From positions 2,790,001 to 2,854,000 of the forward strand of contig NZ_CP049298.1 in assembly GCF_011058315.1 (NCBI RefSeq): a stretch of DNA of 64,000 bases, read 5' to 3'. The notes below the pieces were generated by a model, which saw only the letters and a program-made list of their open reading frames with translations, did not search any database and was not told the origin of the DNA. Both the position numbers and the translations under genes were made by a program. This DNA is from Chryseobacterium sp. POL2 (GTDB lineage Bacteria; Bacteroidota; Bacteroidia; Flavobacteriales; Weeksellaceae). Below, piece by piece: positions 15,656 through 23,964 of the stretch. Positions within the stretch are counted from its first letter, which is position 1, and each line of letters begins with the position of its first letter.

Positions 15656-16747
15656 TTAGTTTTCTTCAAAGGGAAGGTCTTCATCAAAGTTGTCTTTCGC
15701 ATTCACCGCTCTTGGCTTCAACTTGCCTTTCTGAAGCTCAATATAATCCATTCTGTTTCTATAGATCTCGATTGCGGCAAATATAGCTTCTGTAAAACTC
15801 TGTTCGTCTGCAAGATTTTTCCCTGCAATATCATAGGCAACACCATGATCTGGCGATGTTCTTATTATCGGTAATCCAGCAGTGTAATTAACGCCTTCTT
15901 CGTAAGCAATGGTTTTGAATGGTGCTAAACCTTGGTCGTGATACATTGCTAAAACAGCATCGAATTTTTTATATTTTTCTGGCTGGAAAAAGCTGTCAGC
16001 AGGATAAGGCCCAAAGGCCAAAGTTCCTCTGTTGAAAAGTTCTTCGATGGCTGGTTGGATAATTTCGATTTCTTCTTTCCCGATTACGCCACCATCACCC
16101 GCGTGAGGATTGAGTCCCAAAACTGCAATTTTTGGCTTTTCAATCTGGAAATCTTCAATTAAAGTTTTATTAAGTTGTTGTACTTGCTTTATAATTTTCT
16201 CTTTAGAAATATTTTCTGCAACATCTTTCAAAGGTATATGATGCGTTGATACGGCAACCTTTAGATCGTTGGTTATTAAAAACATAACACCTTTTCGGCC
16301 AGCCTTTTCTTCAAAATATCCAGTATGCCCTGCGTGTTGGAAACCATATTTCAACATTTCGTCTTTGTTGATAGGCGCGGTTACCAAAACATCAATTTCA
16401 CGATTTAGCAAAGCTTCGGTTGCAGCTTCTAGTGACTGAATGGCAAATTTGGTTGATTCTTCTGTCGGAACGCCAAACTCAATATTAGAATTATCTTTAG
16501 TAAGATTAAGCATATTGATTTTGCCATTAACGGCTTCTTTTACATTTTGTATGTAATTGAAATTAAGATGCTGTAATTTGAAAATATTTTTTTGATAAGT
16601 AAACAATTTACCAGAACCAAAAATGATAGGGGTGAAAAAATCGGTAATCGCCTTGTCTTTTAAAGATTTCATAATGATTTCTGGACCAATCCCATTGAAA
16701 TCACCTATCGAAATGCCCACTCTTACTTTATGATGCTTAGCACTCAT
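15656..16747 (-). CDS. pdxA: 4-hydroxythreonine-4-phosphate dehydrogenase
   Basis: 363 aa from the ATG at 16747 (MSAKHHKVRVGISIGDFNGIGPE). A TTG start at 16780 overlaps a TAAATTTG promoter box and is rejected. PdxA oxidises 4-phosphohydroxy-L-threonine in the DXP-dependent pyridoxal phosphate pathway. Features: GDFNGIGPE (dinucleotide site), TAPINKDEMLKYGFQHAGHTGYFEEKAG with metal-ligand His, LNPHAGDGGVIGKEE and MYHDQGLAPFK with the second and third metal ligands, and TSPDHGVAYDIAG. Normal length, apparently monocistronic. Confidence 0.96.
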   Translation of the reverse strand: MSAKHHKVRVGISIGDFNGIGPEIIMKSLKDKAITDFFTPIIFGSGKLFTYQKNIFKLQHLNFNYIQNVKEAVNGKINMLNLTKDNSNIEFGVPTEESTKFAIQSLEAATEALLNREIDVLVTAPINKDEMLKYGFQHAGHTGYFEEKAGRKGVMFLITNDLKVAVSTHHIPLKDVAENISKEKIIKQVQQLNKTLIEDFQIEKPKIAVLGLNPHAGDGGVIGKEEIEIIQPAIEELFNRGTLAFGPYPADSFFQPEKYKKFDAVLAMYHDQGLAPFKTIAYEEGVNYTAGLPIIRTSPDHGVAYDIAGKNLADEQSFTEAIFAAIEIYRNRMDYIELQKGKLKPRAVNAKDNFDEDLPFEEN

Positions 16748-16777
16748 TTTATTATCTTTGAATATTATTTTGAACAG

Positions 16778-16785
16778 CAAATTTA
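16778..16785 (-). promoter_or_regulatory. pdxA -7 promoter box
   Basis: Minus-strand TAAATTTG, 30 nt upstream of the chosen pdxA ATG. It covers the alternative TTG start, which helps decide the start site. Confidence 0.45.
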
Positions 16786-16859
16786 CATTTTTTAGAATTA
16801 AGCGCTGTTGTTATCGAATAAAGAATTAGTTTAAGTTTAATTTAGATTGAAAAAATAAA

Positions 16860-17459
16860 ATGTTTACAGGAATTGTAGAGGCAACTGGAAAGGTGCAGAA
16901 AGTGGAAAAAAATGGAACAAATGTTGATTTCACGCTGGAATGTGATTTTGCAAATGAGTTGAAAATTGACCAAAGTCTTGCGCATAACGGCTGTTGTTTG
17001 ACAGTGGTAGAAATTGCTGCGCCTCAATATAAAGTAACAGCCATCGACGAAACTTTAGAGAAAACGAATCTCGGAAAATGGACTGTAGATACAGAAGTCA
17101 ATCTCGAACGTTGTTTGAAGTTTGAAGGTCGTCTGGATGGTCATCTTGTGCAAGGTCATGTTGATAAAACAGGAAAAGTTGCTAAGATTGAAGACTTGGA
17201 TGGAAGTTATTTTGTGACAATTTCCTATGAGGAAGAGGTTAACTATACAACAGTTCCGCAAGGTTCTATTACTGTTAATGGTATAAGTTTGACAGTGGCA
17301 GATAGTCAGCCGAATCAGTTTTCGGTTGCGATAATTCCATATACATGGGAGTTTACAAATATGAAACATATTAAAGTAGGTGATGTTGTTAATCTAGAAT
17401 TTGATATCATTGGAAAATATATTTCGAAATTGATGCAAAAACAGAATGTCATTAAGTAA
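16860..17459 (+). CDS. ribE: Riboflavin synthase alpha chain
   Basis: 199 aa with the two lumazine-binding repeats of riboflavin synthase: MFTGIVEATGKVQKVE and LAHNGCCLTVVEI in repeat 1, VQGHVDKTGKVAKIE and GSITVNGISLTVA in repeat 2. It dismutates two 6,7-dimethyl-8-ribityllumazine molecules to riboflavin. The N-terminal MFTGIVE and the pair of G-x-x-L-T-V blocks are complete. Its last 14 bases overlap the start of the sensor kinase gene, so the two are co-transcribed. Confidence 0.96.
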   Translation: MFTGIVEATGKVQKVEKNGTNVDFTLECDFANELKIDQSLAHNGCCLTVVEIAAPQYKVTAIDETLEKTNLGKWTVDTEVNLERCLKFEGRLDGHLVQGHVDKTGKVAKIEDLDGSYFVTISYEEEVNYTTVPQGSITVNGISLTVADSQPNQFSVAIIPYTWEFTNMKHIKVGDVVNLEFDIIGKYISKLMQKQNVIK

Positions 17460-18900
17460 TTATAAAGGCTATAGTCTCCGGAATAGGATTTTTATCGGAT
17501 TTTTAATTGTCTGTCTGTTGAGTACAGTTGGCTCAGCATTTTTGTCGTACATGGTATTGCGTGATAATGCGATGACACAAAGTAAAATCGATAAGCAAAG
17601 TAAGTCCGAGGCTCTTATGGCATCTTTGGATTATGCACTGAGTCATACCGAGGTTAAAGCGAATGATTTGCCAAAAGTTTTAGGTAACAAAATTTTTGAA
17701 ATTGCAGATATTAACAAACATGATATTATTGTTTATGACCTTAATGGTGACTATTTGCTTTCCAATAAAGATGCTCAGCTTATTCCACAAAAAAAGATTC
17801 CCAATGATATTCTTGCAAAGCTTAAAAAAGACGGCCTTCAATATGATAAAACGGAGTATGATAAGAAGTTAAAAGCTGATGTGACCTCTTCTTATATGGT
17901 TCTCAAAAACAATATGTTGGAAAGCATTGGTTATGTATATTTTCCATTGTATCATAATGAAGATGTTTATTTGCAAGTATTCAACCGCTATTTAGGATTC
18001 ATTATTTTGATTAATGTTATTATCATTTTGGTCGGCGCATGGATCAGTTGGGTGACTTCTAATAATTTAACAAAAAAAATAACGCGTTTCTCGAATATTA
18101 TAAACTCTGTAAATCTTTTTGATGACAATATTCGTCCAATCCGTTATTACCGAAATGATGAACTCAATGGTCTTGTGAAGGCTTACAATAAATTAATTGC
18201 GGAAATCCAGGATCAACGAGAAAAACTTCAGTACAAAGCCTCAGAAGAAGCGTGGCGCGAGATGGCAAAACAAGTGGCGCATGAGGTGAAAAATCCGCTG
18301 ACACCGATGAAGTTGACGATTCAGAATTTCGAGCGCAAATTTGACGCAGAAGATCCTGAAGTAGAAACTAAAGTGAAGCGAATGTCGAAAGTTATCGTTG
18401 AACAGATTGACCTTATTTCCGAGGTAGCATCAGCGTTTTCCGAGTTTGCAAAACTTCCACAACGTAACGATGTGGAGTTTGATGTGGTTAGCGAAATTAA
18501 AAATGTGACCAATGTGTTTTCTTCCAATCGTATTTATGTTCATTCTAACAAAGAAAGTATCATGGTTTCGATGGATAAGATTTATTTGACAAGGATTTTA
18601 ACGAATCTAATATCAAACTCCATTCAGGCTCAAGATTCAAATCGTAAATTAATCGTAAATGTTGACATAGAAAATATTCATAAAAAATTAAAAATCAATG
18701 TTGAAGATAATGGAGTAGGGATTCCTGAGGAAAAATTAGTGAAAATTTTTGAGCCTAATTTTACAACAAAAAGCTCCGGGATGGGACTTGGACTTACGAT
18801 GGTCCGAAAGATGGTTGAAGATTATGGCGGCGAAATTACTGTGAAATCCGAAGTTGGCAAAGGATCGAAATTTACGATTATGTTGCCAACGAATATGTAA
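17446..18900 (+). CDS. Membrane sensor histidine kinase (NtrY-like architecture)
   Basis: 484 aa. Two membrane segments (about residues 14-36 and 183-204) enclose a periplasmic domain of about 145 residues. A HAMP-like linker (about 205-258) leads to the dimerisation helix with phospho-acceptor H279 in AKQVAHEVKNPLTP, and then the ATPase domain: N-box TNLISNS (N387), G1 box DNGVGIP (D421), a conserved KIFEPNFTTKSSGMGLGL. HEVKNPLTP is the form found in NtrY-type kinases. The gene overlaps ribE by 14 bp and is followed by trmN6. No response regulator is adjacent, so its partner must be elsewhere. Signal unknown. Confidence 0.92.
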   Translation: MSLSNYKGYSLRNRIFIGFLIVCLLSTVGSAFLSYMVLRDNAMTQSKIDKQSKSEALMASLDYALSHTEVKANDLPKVLGNKIFEIADINKHDIIVYDLNGDYLLSNKDAQLIPQKKIPNDILAKLKKDGLQYDKTEYDKKLKADVTSSYMVLKNNMLESIGYVYFPLYHNEDVYLQVFNRYLGFIILINVIIILVGAWISWVTSNNLTKKITRFSNIINSVNLFDDNIRPIRYYRNDELNGLVKAYNKLIAEIQDQREKLQYKASEEAWREMAKQVAHEVKNPLTPMKLTIQNFERKFDAEDPEVETKVKRMSKVIVEQIDLISEVASAFSEFAKLPQRNDVEFDVVSEIKNVTNVFSSNRIYVHSNKESIMVSMDKIYLTRILTNLISNSIQAQDSNRKLIVNVDIENIHKKLKINVEDNGVGIPEEKLVKIFEPNFTTKSSGMGLGLTMVRKMVEDYGGEITVKSEVGKGSKFTIMLPTNM

Positions 18901-18912
18901 ATAATATAAGAA

Positions 18913-19611
18913 ATGAATGTTTTTCGTTTTCAGCAATTTGATATAAAACAAGATTCTGAGGTTTTTCGTGTCGGTACAGATGCTGTATTGTTAGGTGTTT
19001 TGGCAGATTTAGAACATGCAAAAAACGTTTTAGAAATTGGTACGGGGACAGGTGTTATTGCGATGATGTTGGCGCAGCGTTTTCCTCAAACTAATATTTT
19101 AGGTGTTGATGTTAATCGGATAGCTGTAGGATTAGCTTCTTCAAATTTTAAAGCCTCGCCATTTGCAAATCGTTTAACAGCAGAATTAAAGGATATTAAA
19201 ACTTTTGATTCTGAAATGAAATTTGATGCCATATTTTCCAATCCGCCTTACTTTCAAGTTAACTCTTCTTCCAAAGATGTTGTTGCTCGTCAAAAAATTG
19301 AACTAGATTTTAAAACATTAATTCAATCATCTTCTAAATTATTGAATGATTCTGGGAAGTTAATCGTCATCATTCCTAGACAAGATGAAGAAGTCTTTAT
19401 TTCCTTGTGTGAAAAGGAAAATTTGTTTTTACAACGAAATGTTTCGATAAGAGGAATTGTTGGAGGAGAAGTACGACGTTCTGTTTTAGAATTTTCAAAA
19501 TTGAAAGCAGATCGTATTATAAAAGAAGAATTTGTTATTGAAAAATCACCCCGTCAATATTCGGATCAATATTTAGAATTGACTAAAGATTTTCATCTTT
19601 TCAAATCATAA
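18913..19611 (+). CDS. trmN6: tRNA1(Val) (adenine(37)-N6)-methyltransferase
   Basis: 232 aa class I SAM methyltransferase of the TrmN6/YfiC family, which makes m6A37 in tRNA-Val. The start FRFQQFDIKQDSEVFRVGTDAVLLG carries the family motif; SAM-binding motif I is VLEIGTGTGVIAMMLAQ, and the catalytic motif IV is NPPYF, typical of adenine-N6 enzymes. It lies 12 bp after the sensor kinase and before a strong terminator. The target tRNA is inferred from family. Confidence 0.92.
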   Translation: MNVFRFQQFDIKQDSEVFRVGTDAVLLGVLADLEHAKNVLEIGTGTGVIAMMLAQRFPQTNILGVDVNRIAVGLASSNFKASPFANRLTAELKDIKTFDSEMKFDAIFSNPPYFQVNSSSKDVVARQKIELDFKTLIQSSSKLLNDSGKLIVIIPRQDEEVFISLCEKENLFLQRNVSIRGIVGGEVRRSVLEFSKLKADRIIKEEFVIEKSPRQYSDQYLELTKDFHLFKS

Positions 19612-19641
19612 AAAAAGCACCAATTTTAGGTGCTTTTTTAT
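19611..19641. terminator. Terminator between trmN6 and ftsE
   Basis: Eleven-base stem AAAAAAGCACC / GGTGCTTTTTT (19611-19621, 19629-19639) around a 7-nt loop. It is usable in both directions for the convergent trmN6 and ftsE genes. Confidence 0.87.
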
Positions 19642-19660
19642 TTTTTTAATCTCTCAAATT

Positions 19661-20371
19661 TTATTCGAATAATTCCGATGTGTCCAGAACGCTAACTTGT
19701 CCATTTTCGCAACGGATAGCTTCGCCAGGGAAATTTTGTATCATGTGGTAATCGTGCGTTGCCATGACTACGGCACAGTTGTTTTCTGTTGCGACATTTT
19801 TAAGCAACGTCATAATGTCATTAGATGTTTCAGGATCAAGGTTTCCGGTTGGTTCATCAGCGAGAATAAGCTGAGGATGGTTTAATAAAGCTCTTGCAAT
19901 TGCCACACGTTGTTGTTCGCCACCAGAAAGTTGGTGTGGCATTTTGTGTTTTTTGGTTTTCATCCCAACGCTGGAAAGCACCTCGTTAATGCGATCTTCC
20001 ATTTTAATTTTATCAGTCCAACCTGTTGCTTGTAGAACAAATAGAAGGTTTTTTTCAATATTTCGGTCTGTTAAAAGTTGAAAATCTTGGAACACAATTC
20101 CTAGTTTTCTTCTTAGATTTGGGATGTCTGATTGGCGAAGTTTGGCAAGGTTGAAACCAGCAACTTCACCATTGCCGCCTTGCAACGGAAGATGTCCGTA
20201 AAGAACCTTTAGTAAAGAACTTTTTCCGGCACCTGTTTTTCCGATAAGGTAACAGAATTTTCCTTTCTGGATATGGAGGTTGACATTGTTAAGAACTGTA
20301 AAATTCTTCTGTACAATTTTGGCATTATTAAGATTGATAATGTTTTCTCCGCTTTCGTTTCTATGTGGCAT
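19661..20371 (-). CDS. ftsE: Cell-division ABC ATPase FtsE
   Basis: 236 aa ABC ATPase. Walker A is GKTGAGKSS, the signature is LSGGEQQR, Walker B is LILADEPTGNLDPETS, and the H-loop is ATHDYHM. The Q-loop reads FQDFQLLTDRNIEKNL. Size, the D-F-Q-L-L-x-D-R-x pattern and the short linker fit FtsE, which with FtsX controls periplasmic peptidoglycan hydrolases at division. ftsX is not next to it: the gene stands alone, convergent with trmN6 and followed upstream by rpmH. Close relatives (LolD, MacB ATPases) are possible, but the RNIEKNLLFVLQATG stretch favours FtsE. Confidence 0.85.
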   Translation of the reverse strand: MPHRNESGENIINLNNAKIVQKNFTVLNNVNLHIQKGKFCYLIGKTGAGKSSLLKVLYGHLPLQGGNGEVAGFNLAKLRQSDIPNLRRKLGIVFQDFQLLTDRNIEKNLLFVLQATGWTDKIKMEDRINEVLSSVGMKTKKHKMPHQLSGGEQQRVAIARALLNHPQLILADEPTGNLDPETSNDIMTLLKNVATENNCAVVMATHDYHMIQNFPGEAIRCENGQVSVLDTSELFE

Positions 20372-20476
20372 AGTTAAAATCTTGTGTATTAAACTTCGAT
20401 GAAATCGAATAATATCCCAAAAATAAGGAAAACTTTTGGCCTAAGTTTAACTTTTATAACTTTTTAACAACAAAAA

Positions 20477-20503
20477 ATGCTTGAAAGATTCGCTTTCAAG
20501 CAT
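20477..20503 (-). terminator. Terminator after rpmH
   Basis: Eleven-base stem ATGCTTGAAAG / CTTTCAAGCAT (20477-20487, 20493-20503) with a 5-nt loop. The minus-strand transcript ends in six U residues. Confidence 0.85.
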
Positions 20504-20530
20504 ATTTTTGTATATGATAATTAAAGAAAA

Positions 20531-20689
20531 TTATCTCTTAGCGCGTGCCGCACTTACAGTTAATCTCTTTCTGCCTTTCGCTCTTCTAGCAGCTAATACT
20601 CTTCTACCGTTAGGTGTAGACATTCTTTCTCTGAAACCGTGTTTGTTTCTTCTCTTTCTCTCCGATGGTTGGAATGTTCTTTTACTCAT
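20531..20689 (-). CDS. rpmH: 50S ribosomal protein L34
   Basis: 52 aa: [20 protein letters not shown], then [20 protein letters not shown], ending [12 protein letters not shown]. This is a textbook L34: K-R-T-F-Q-P-S, the HGF-R-x-R-M-x-T-x-x-G-R-x-V-L-x-x-R-R-x-K-G-R core and a basic tail slightly longer than in E. coli. It has a complete promoter (TTTG-N19-TATATTTG at 20764-20734) and its own terminator, so it is monocistronic and not joined to rnpA. Confidence 0.97.
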   Translation of the reverse strand: MSKRTFQPSERKRRNKHGFRERMSTPNGRRVLAARRAKGRKRLTVSAARAKR

Positions 20690-20733
20690 CACTAATATAT
20701 TTAGTTCGTAATTATCTTTTGATTTTCAGATTG

Positions 20734-20764
20734 CAAATATAGGACTTTTATTTATTAGCGCAAA
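20734..20764 (-). promoter_or_regulatory. rpmH promoter (TTTG-N19-TATATTTG)
   Basis: TTTG (20764-20761) and TATATTTG (20741-20734) on the minus strand are exactly 19 nt apart; the start codon is 44 nt downstream. One of the clearest promoters in the window. Confidence 0.8.
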
Positions 20765-20840
20765 TCATTTTTAAAAATTATTTCAAAAAATATTAATACT
20801 TTTTATAAAGTCTATTTCAAAAGGCTTTTCGTAAAATGTG

Positions 20841-20848
20841 TAATTTTG
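20841..20848 (+). promoter_or_regulatory. waaA -7 promoter box
   Basis: TAATTTTG, 22 nt before the waaA ATG. No TTTG at the standard upstream distance. Confidence 0.4.
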
Positions 20849-20870
20849 AAAACTCACATATTTAAAAAAA

Positions 20871-22142
20871 ATGACTGTACTATATTCTGTCTTTATTGAA
20901 TTATTTATACTTGTTTTTAAGTTGCTTGCACTGTTCAACGCAAAAGCTAGAAAAGGCTTGTTGGGGCGTCGCGCTACTTTGGGCTTGGTAGAAAGTAATT
21001 TAAAAAATCAATCAGTTATTTGGATGCATGCCGCTAGTCTTGGAGAATACGAGCAGGGTTTGCCTGTTTTGCAGCAACTTAAAACAGAGTTTCCTGATTC
21101 TAAAATTCTTGTAAGCTTTTTTTCGCCATCAGGTTATGAAAATGTGATTAAAAAAGATAACCCCGCAGACTTGTTGATCTATTTGCCTTTCGATAGACGA
21201 ATGACGATGAAGCGATTGGTGGATCAAATGGATGTTGAAATATTCTTCACGGTTAAATATGATTATTGGTATCATTTGCTAAGGGTTTTAAAATCAAAAA
21301 ACACCAAAGTATTTGTTGTGTCGGCTTTGTTTTATGAAGGTCAGGTTTTTTTTAAAATGTATGGTAATTGGTTCGTGAGACAGCTTAAGACTTGTGTTGC
21401 TTGGATTTTTCATCAAACAGTTGCCAGTTCCGCGCTAGCAAAAAGTGTAGGTTTGGATCAATCTTCGGTTACGGGCGATACACGATTTGATAGGGTGAAG
21501 CAACTTGAAAAAAGAGATAATCATATTCCGCTGATATCGGAGTATATTTTTGATCGTAGATGTGTTGTTGTAGGGAGTTCTTGGGAAGCCGAAGAAAAGA
21601 TTGCGCAGGTTTTGCATAAAAAATTACCCAAGACAAAGTTGATTATTGCGCCCCACGATTTGAAACGCGTTCATCATCTCAAAACATTATTTCCAGAAGC
21701 TTTGTTGTACAGCAATATCACCAAGCAAACAAAATTAGATGCTAATGTTTTGATTATAGATAGTATTGGCTTGTTATCAAAACTCTATTCTTATGCAGAT
21801 GTTGCGGTTGTTGGAGGAGGTTTTCATAATGCAGGTCTTCATAATATTTTGGAAGCGGCGGCATTTGGGATTCCGGTGTTTTTTGGTGATCAATACAAAA
21901 AAAATCCAGAGGCGGATGCTTTAATAAAAACGAATGGCGGAAAAAGTTTTTCCGATGAATTTGCTTTAGCGGGTTTTGTTGAAGAATTAATTAAAAGTGA
22001 CAATAGAACGCCAGTAGGAGAAATCTCAACATTGCACGAAATGGCAGAAAATGCTAGATTCTTTGTAGAATCGCAGCCTGATGCTACCAAAAAAATAATG
22101 TCAAAAATTCTTTCTTACTTTCCAGAAAAGTCAACTAATTAA
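20871..22142 (+). CDS. waaA: 3-deoxy-D-manno-octulosonic acid (Kdo) transferase
   Basis: 423 aa. An N-terminal membrane anchor (about residues 4-24) precedes a GT30 GT-B enzyme that moves Kdo from CMP-Kdo to lipid IVA at the inner membrane. Family features: GLLGRRATLG, IWMHAASLGEYEQG (with the catalytic Glu after SLG), ILVSFFSPSGYE, and in the C-domain VVVGSSWEAEE, LIIAPHDLKR and VAVVGGGFHNAGLHNILEAAAFGIPV. The last 8 bases overlap the end of the convergent GT2 gene, so there is no room for a terminator between them. Confidence 0.95.
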   Translation: MTVLYSVFIELFILVFKLLALFNAKARKGLLGRRATLGLVESNLKNQSVIWMHAASLGEYEQGLPVLQQLKTEFPDSKILVSFFSPSGYENVIKKDNPADLLIYLPFDRRMTMKRLVDQMDVEIFFTVKYDYWYHLLRVLKSKNTKVFVVSALFYEGQVFFKMYGNWFVRQLKTCVAWIFHQTVASSALAKSVGLDQSSVTGDTRFDRVKQLEKRDNHIPLISEYIFDRRCVVVGSSWEAEEKIAQVLHKKLPKTKLIIAPHDLKRVHHLKTLFPEALLYSNITKQTKLDANVLIIDSIGLLSKLYSYADVAVVGGGFHNAGLHNILEAAAFGIPVFFGDQYKKNPEADALIKTNGGKSFSDEFALAGFVEELIKSDNRTPVGEISTLHEMAENARFFVESQPDATKKIMSKILSYFPEKSTN

Positions 22143-22887
22143 ATAGTTTGGAATATTTCATAAAGCCGTTCATAGCCCAGTTTGCGGTGTAATACAAAGA
22201 TTTAATCGTCGAAAAATTCATGTGTTCTTTGTAAACCAAATATTGGTCTTTGATGATGTTTTTTTTATTTCTAGAAACGCTGGTGGGATGCATTCTGTAT
22301 TTTGCCATCGTTTTGGGAAGTGGTTGGCCTTTTTTAATTTTTTTGAGAAGATTAAGCCACATGACATGATCTTCGCGTTTGCTTCCTTTTGGGAAATATT
22401 CTTTACCAACTCTTGACGAATCGTACATTGAGGAGAGTAAAGAAAGACGGCACGTTTTCAACAAATTCTCAAAAGTAACAACAATATCCGCTTTAAAATC
22501 ATCAATCTGCGGAATCATATTTTCGTTACAGCGCGCATAATTGGAATACGCAAGTTCTGCTTTTTCTTGTTTCATAAAGCTGGTCATTTCTTCAAGGAAA
22601 CTTGGTTCCCAAAAGTCATCAGCATCCAAAAAGGTGATGAATCGTCCAGTGGCTTTTTCTAGAGAAAGATTTCGGGCATGTCCAGCGCCAGCATTTTCTT
22701 TGGATTTTATCAGGATAATTCTTGGATCCTTGTATTGTTCGATGATTTCCACGGTTTTGTCCGACGATTTGTCATCGGTAATTATCCATTCCCAATCCGT
22801 TAAGGTTTGAGATAGAACGGATTGTATCGTTTCTGTGATGTATTTTTCAGAATTGTAACTCGGTGTGATAATCGAAACTTCGGGCAT
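22135..22887 (-). CDS. Glycosyltransferase family 2
   Basis: 250 aa, GT-A fold. PEVSIITPSYNSEKYITETIQSVLSQT is the canonical nucleotide-sugar start, WEWIITDDKSSD holds the first aspartates, and RFITFLDADDFWEP has the DxD metal motif. SKREDHVMWLNLLKK contains the ED catalytic-base region. No membrane span. Enzymes of this type add single sugars to LPS core or O-chains, and overlap with waaA makes lipopolysaccharide a reasonable setting; the sugar is unknown. A TAAATTTG box (22908-22901) lies 13 nt upstream. Confidence 0.9.
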   Translation of the reverse strand: MPEVSIITPSYNSEKYITETIQSVLSQTLTDWEWIITDDKSSDKTVEIIEQYKDPRIILIKSKENAGAGHARNLSLEKATGRFITFLDADDFWEPSFLEEMTSFMKQEKAELAYSNYARCNENMIPQIDDFKADIVVTFENLLKTCRLSLLSSMYDSSRVGKEYFPKGSKREDHVMWLNLLKKIKKGQPLPKTMAKYRMHPTSVSRNKKNIIKDQYLVYKEHMNFSTIKSLYYTANWAMNGFMKYSKLFN

Positions 22888-22920
22888 TCTGTGTTTTTTG
22901 CAAATTTAATAATATAAAAG

Positions 22921-22951
22921 AAAAGAGACTGCCCTTTTGAGACAGCCTCTT
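22921..22951 (-). terminator. Terminator downstream of the DoxDA gene
   Basis: On the minus strand AAGAGGCTGTC and GGCAGTCTCTT pair with two non-Watson-Crick positions, followed by a U-rich tail. Lies just past the DoxDA stop and before the GT2 promoter box. Confidence 0.65.
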
Positions 22952-22955
22952 AATT

Positions 22956-23921
22956 TTATTTTGAAATCTCAGCTTTCCATGTGATACCGCTGATGTCGGT
23001 TAATATAATTTGATGAACAGGTTGGTTGATTTCAAAGTTTAAATTCGCTTTTGCGCCAAGTGGAAATAGCAAACTGTGTTGGTGTGGTTTTATTTTCGCA
23101 ACATAATAATTGTGGATTTGTTCCTTTTTTAGATTGCTGAGATCTTCCATGTTTAAGGATTTAACGGTGTTTCCCAATCGATCTGCAAAATCGATTTTTA
23201 TTAAAAAAGATCCGTAAACATCCGCGCCTTCAATTCTCATAACATCAAAACTGACTTTGTTTTCAATTTGTTTCAAATTCGTGATTTCCAACTTTGGCTT
23301 TACAGATTTGTTGTGAAGTTTTCCGTAAACACCACCATGGAAAACTTGGTTTGTGTAAAGTGTTAGTCCGAATATTAAAAAACTGATGGCTAAAAATGCT
23401 GTGTAGAATTTTAAATTTAATTTTTCATTCCATGTTTCTTCGTTTAGAATGAAAGTTTTGGAAAGTCCATCAATCGAAAATTTGCCACCACCCAATTGAA
23501 ATAAAGTAAATCCTCCAGCAATTCCTAAAACGCCAATTTGCCATTCGTCAAGGCAAGTTGTCCCAATCCATCCAGAACCGAGTAAAATGCCCAGAGCTAA
23601 AGACATTACAACAAGGCTGTTGAGTCGGGTTTTGTAGCCGAGCATTAATAACAATCCTACGATGCCTTCAACAATGGTGAAAATCCACATTTTTGTAAGA
23701 AGAATTTCAGGATTGCTGACAAGGTATTCTATTAAAGGTTTTATAAAAAGGGCATTTGGCAGAAAATGGTTGAATTTTTCGCCAATATATCCAGGAACTT
23801 CAGGGTCGAGTTTGTTTTCTAAAATTAGGCGGCGCCAAAATGCGGAAAAATAAGTCCAGCCAATTACCAGACGAAGTGCTAATCCTGCATTGGGAAAAGC
23901 ATTTGTAAGAGTTTTGTTCAT
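22956..23921 (-). CDS. DoxD-DoxA fusion, thiosulfate:quinone oxidoreductase-like membrane protein
   Basis: 321 aa. The N-terminal half (about 1-190) is a DoxD/DoxX-type four-helix membrane domain (ALRLVIGWTYFSAFWRR; MWIFTIVEGIVGLLLMLG; SLALGILLGSGWIGTTCLDEWQ; FTLFQLGGGKFSIDG). A further membrane segment (about 194-213) leads to a C-terminal extracytoplasmic DoxA-like beta domain (about 220-321). In Acidianus, DoxD and DoxA are separate subunits of thiosulfate:quinone oxidoreductase; fused forms occur in Bacteroidota. Whether thiosulfate is the substrate here is not known. A small exported protein is encoded 43 bp upstream on the same strand. Confidence 0.82.
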   Translation of the reverse strand: MNKTLTNAFPNAGLALRLVIGWTYFSAFWRRLILENKLDPEVPGYIGEKFNHFLPNALFIKPLIEYLVSNPEILLTKMWIFTIVEGIVGLLLMLGYKTRLNSLVVMSLALGILLGSGWIGTTCLDEWQIGVLGIAGGFTLFQLGGGKFSIDGLSKTFILNEETWNEKLNLKFYTAFLAISFLIFGLTLYTNQVFHGGVYGKLHNKSVKPKLEITNLKQIENKVSFDVMRIEGADVYGSFLIKIDFADRLGNTVKSLNMEDLSNLKKEQIHNYYVAKIKPHQHSLLFPLGAKANLNFEINQPVHQIILTDISGITWKAEISK

Positions 23922-23964
23922 AATGTTTTATTTAATTAAATGATTTTTTTTCAGAATAATTAAA

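Noticed and set aside
20481-20711. 76-aa plus-strand ORF opposite rpmH
   Set aside because: It is the reverse strand of L34, whose basic sequence and promoter on the minus strand are unmistakable.
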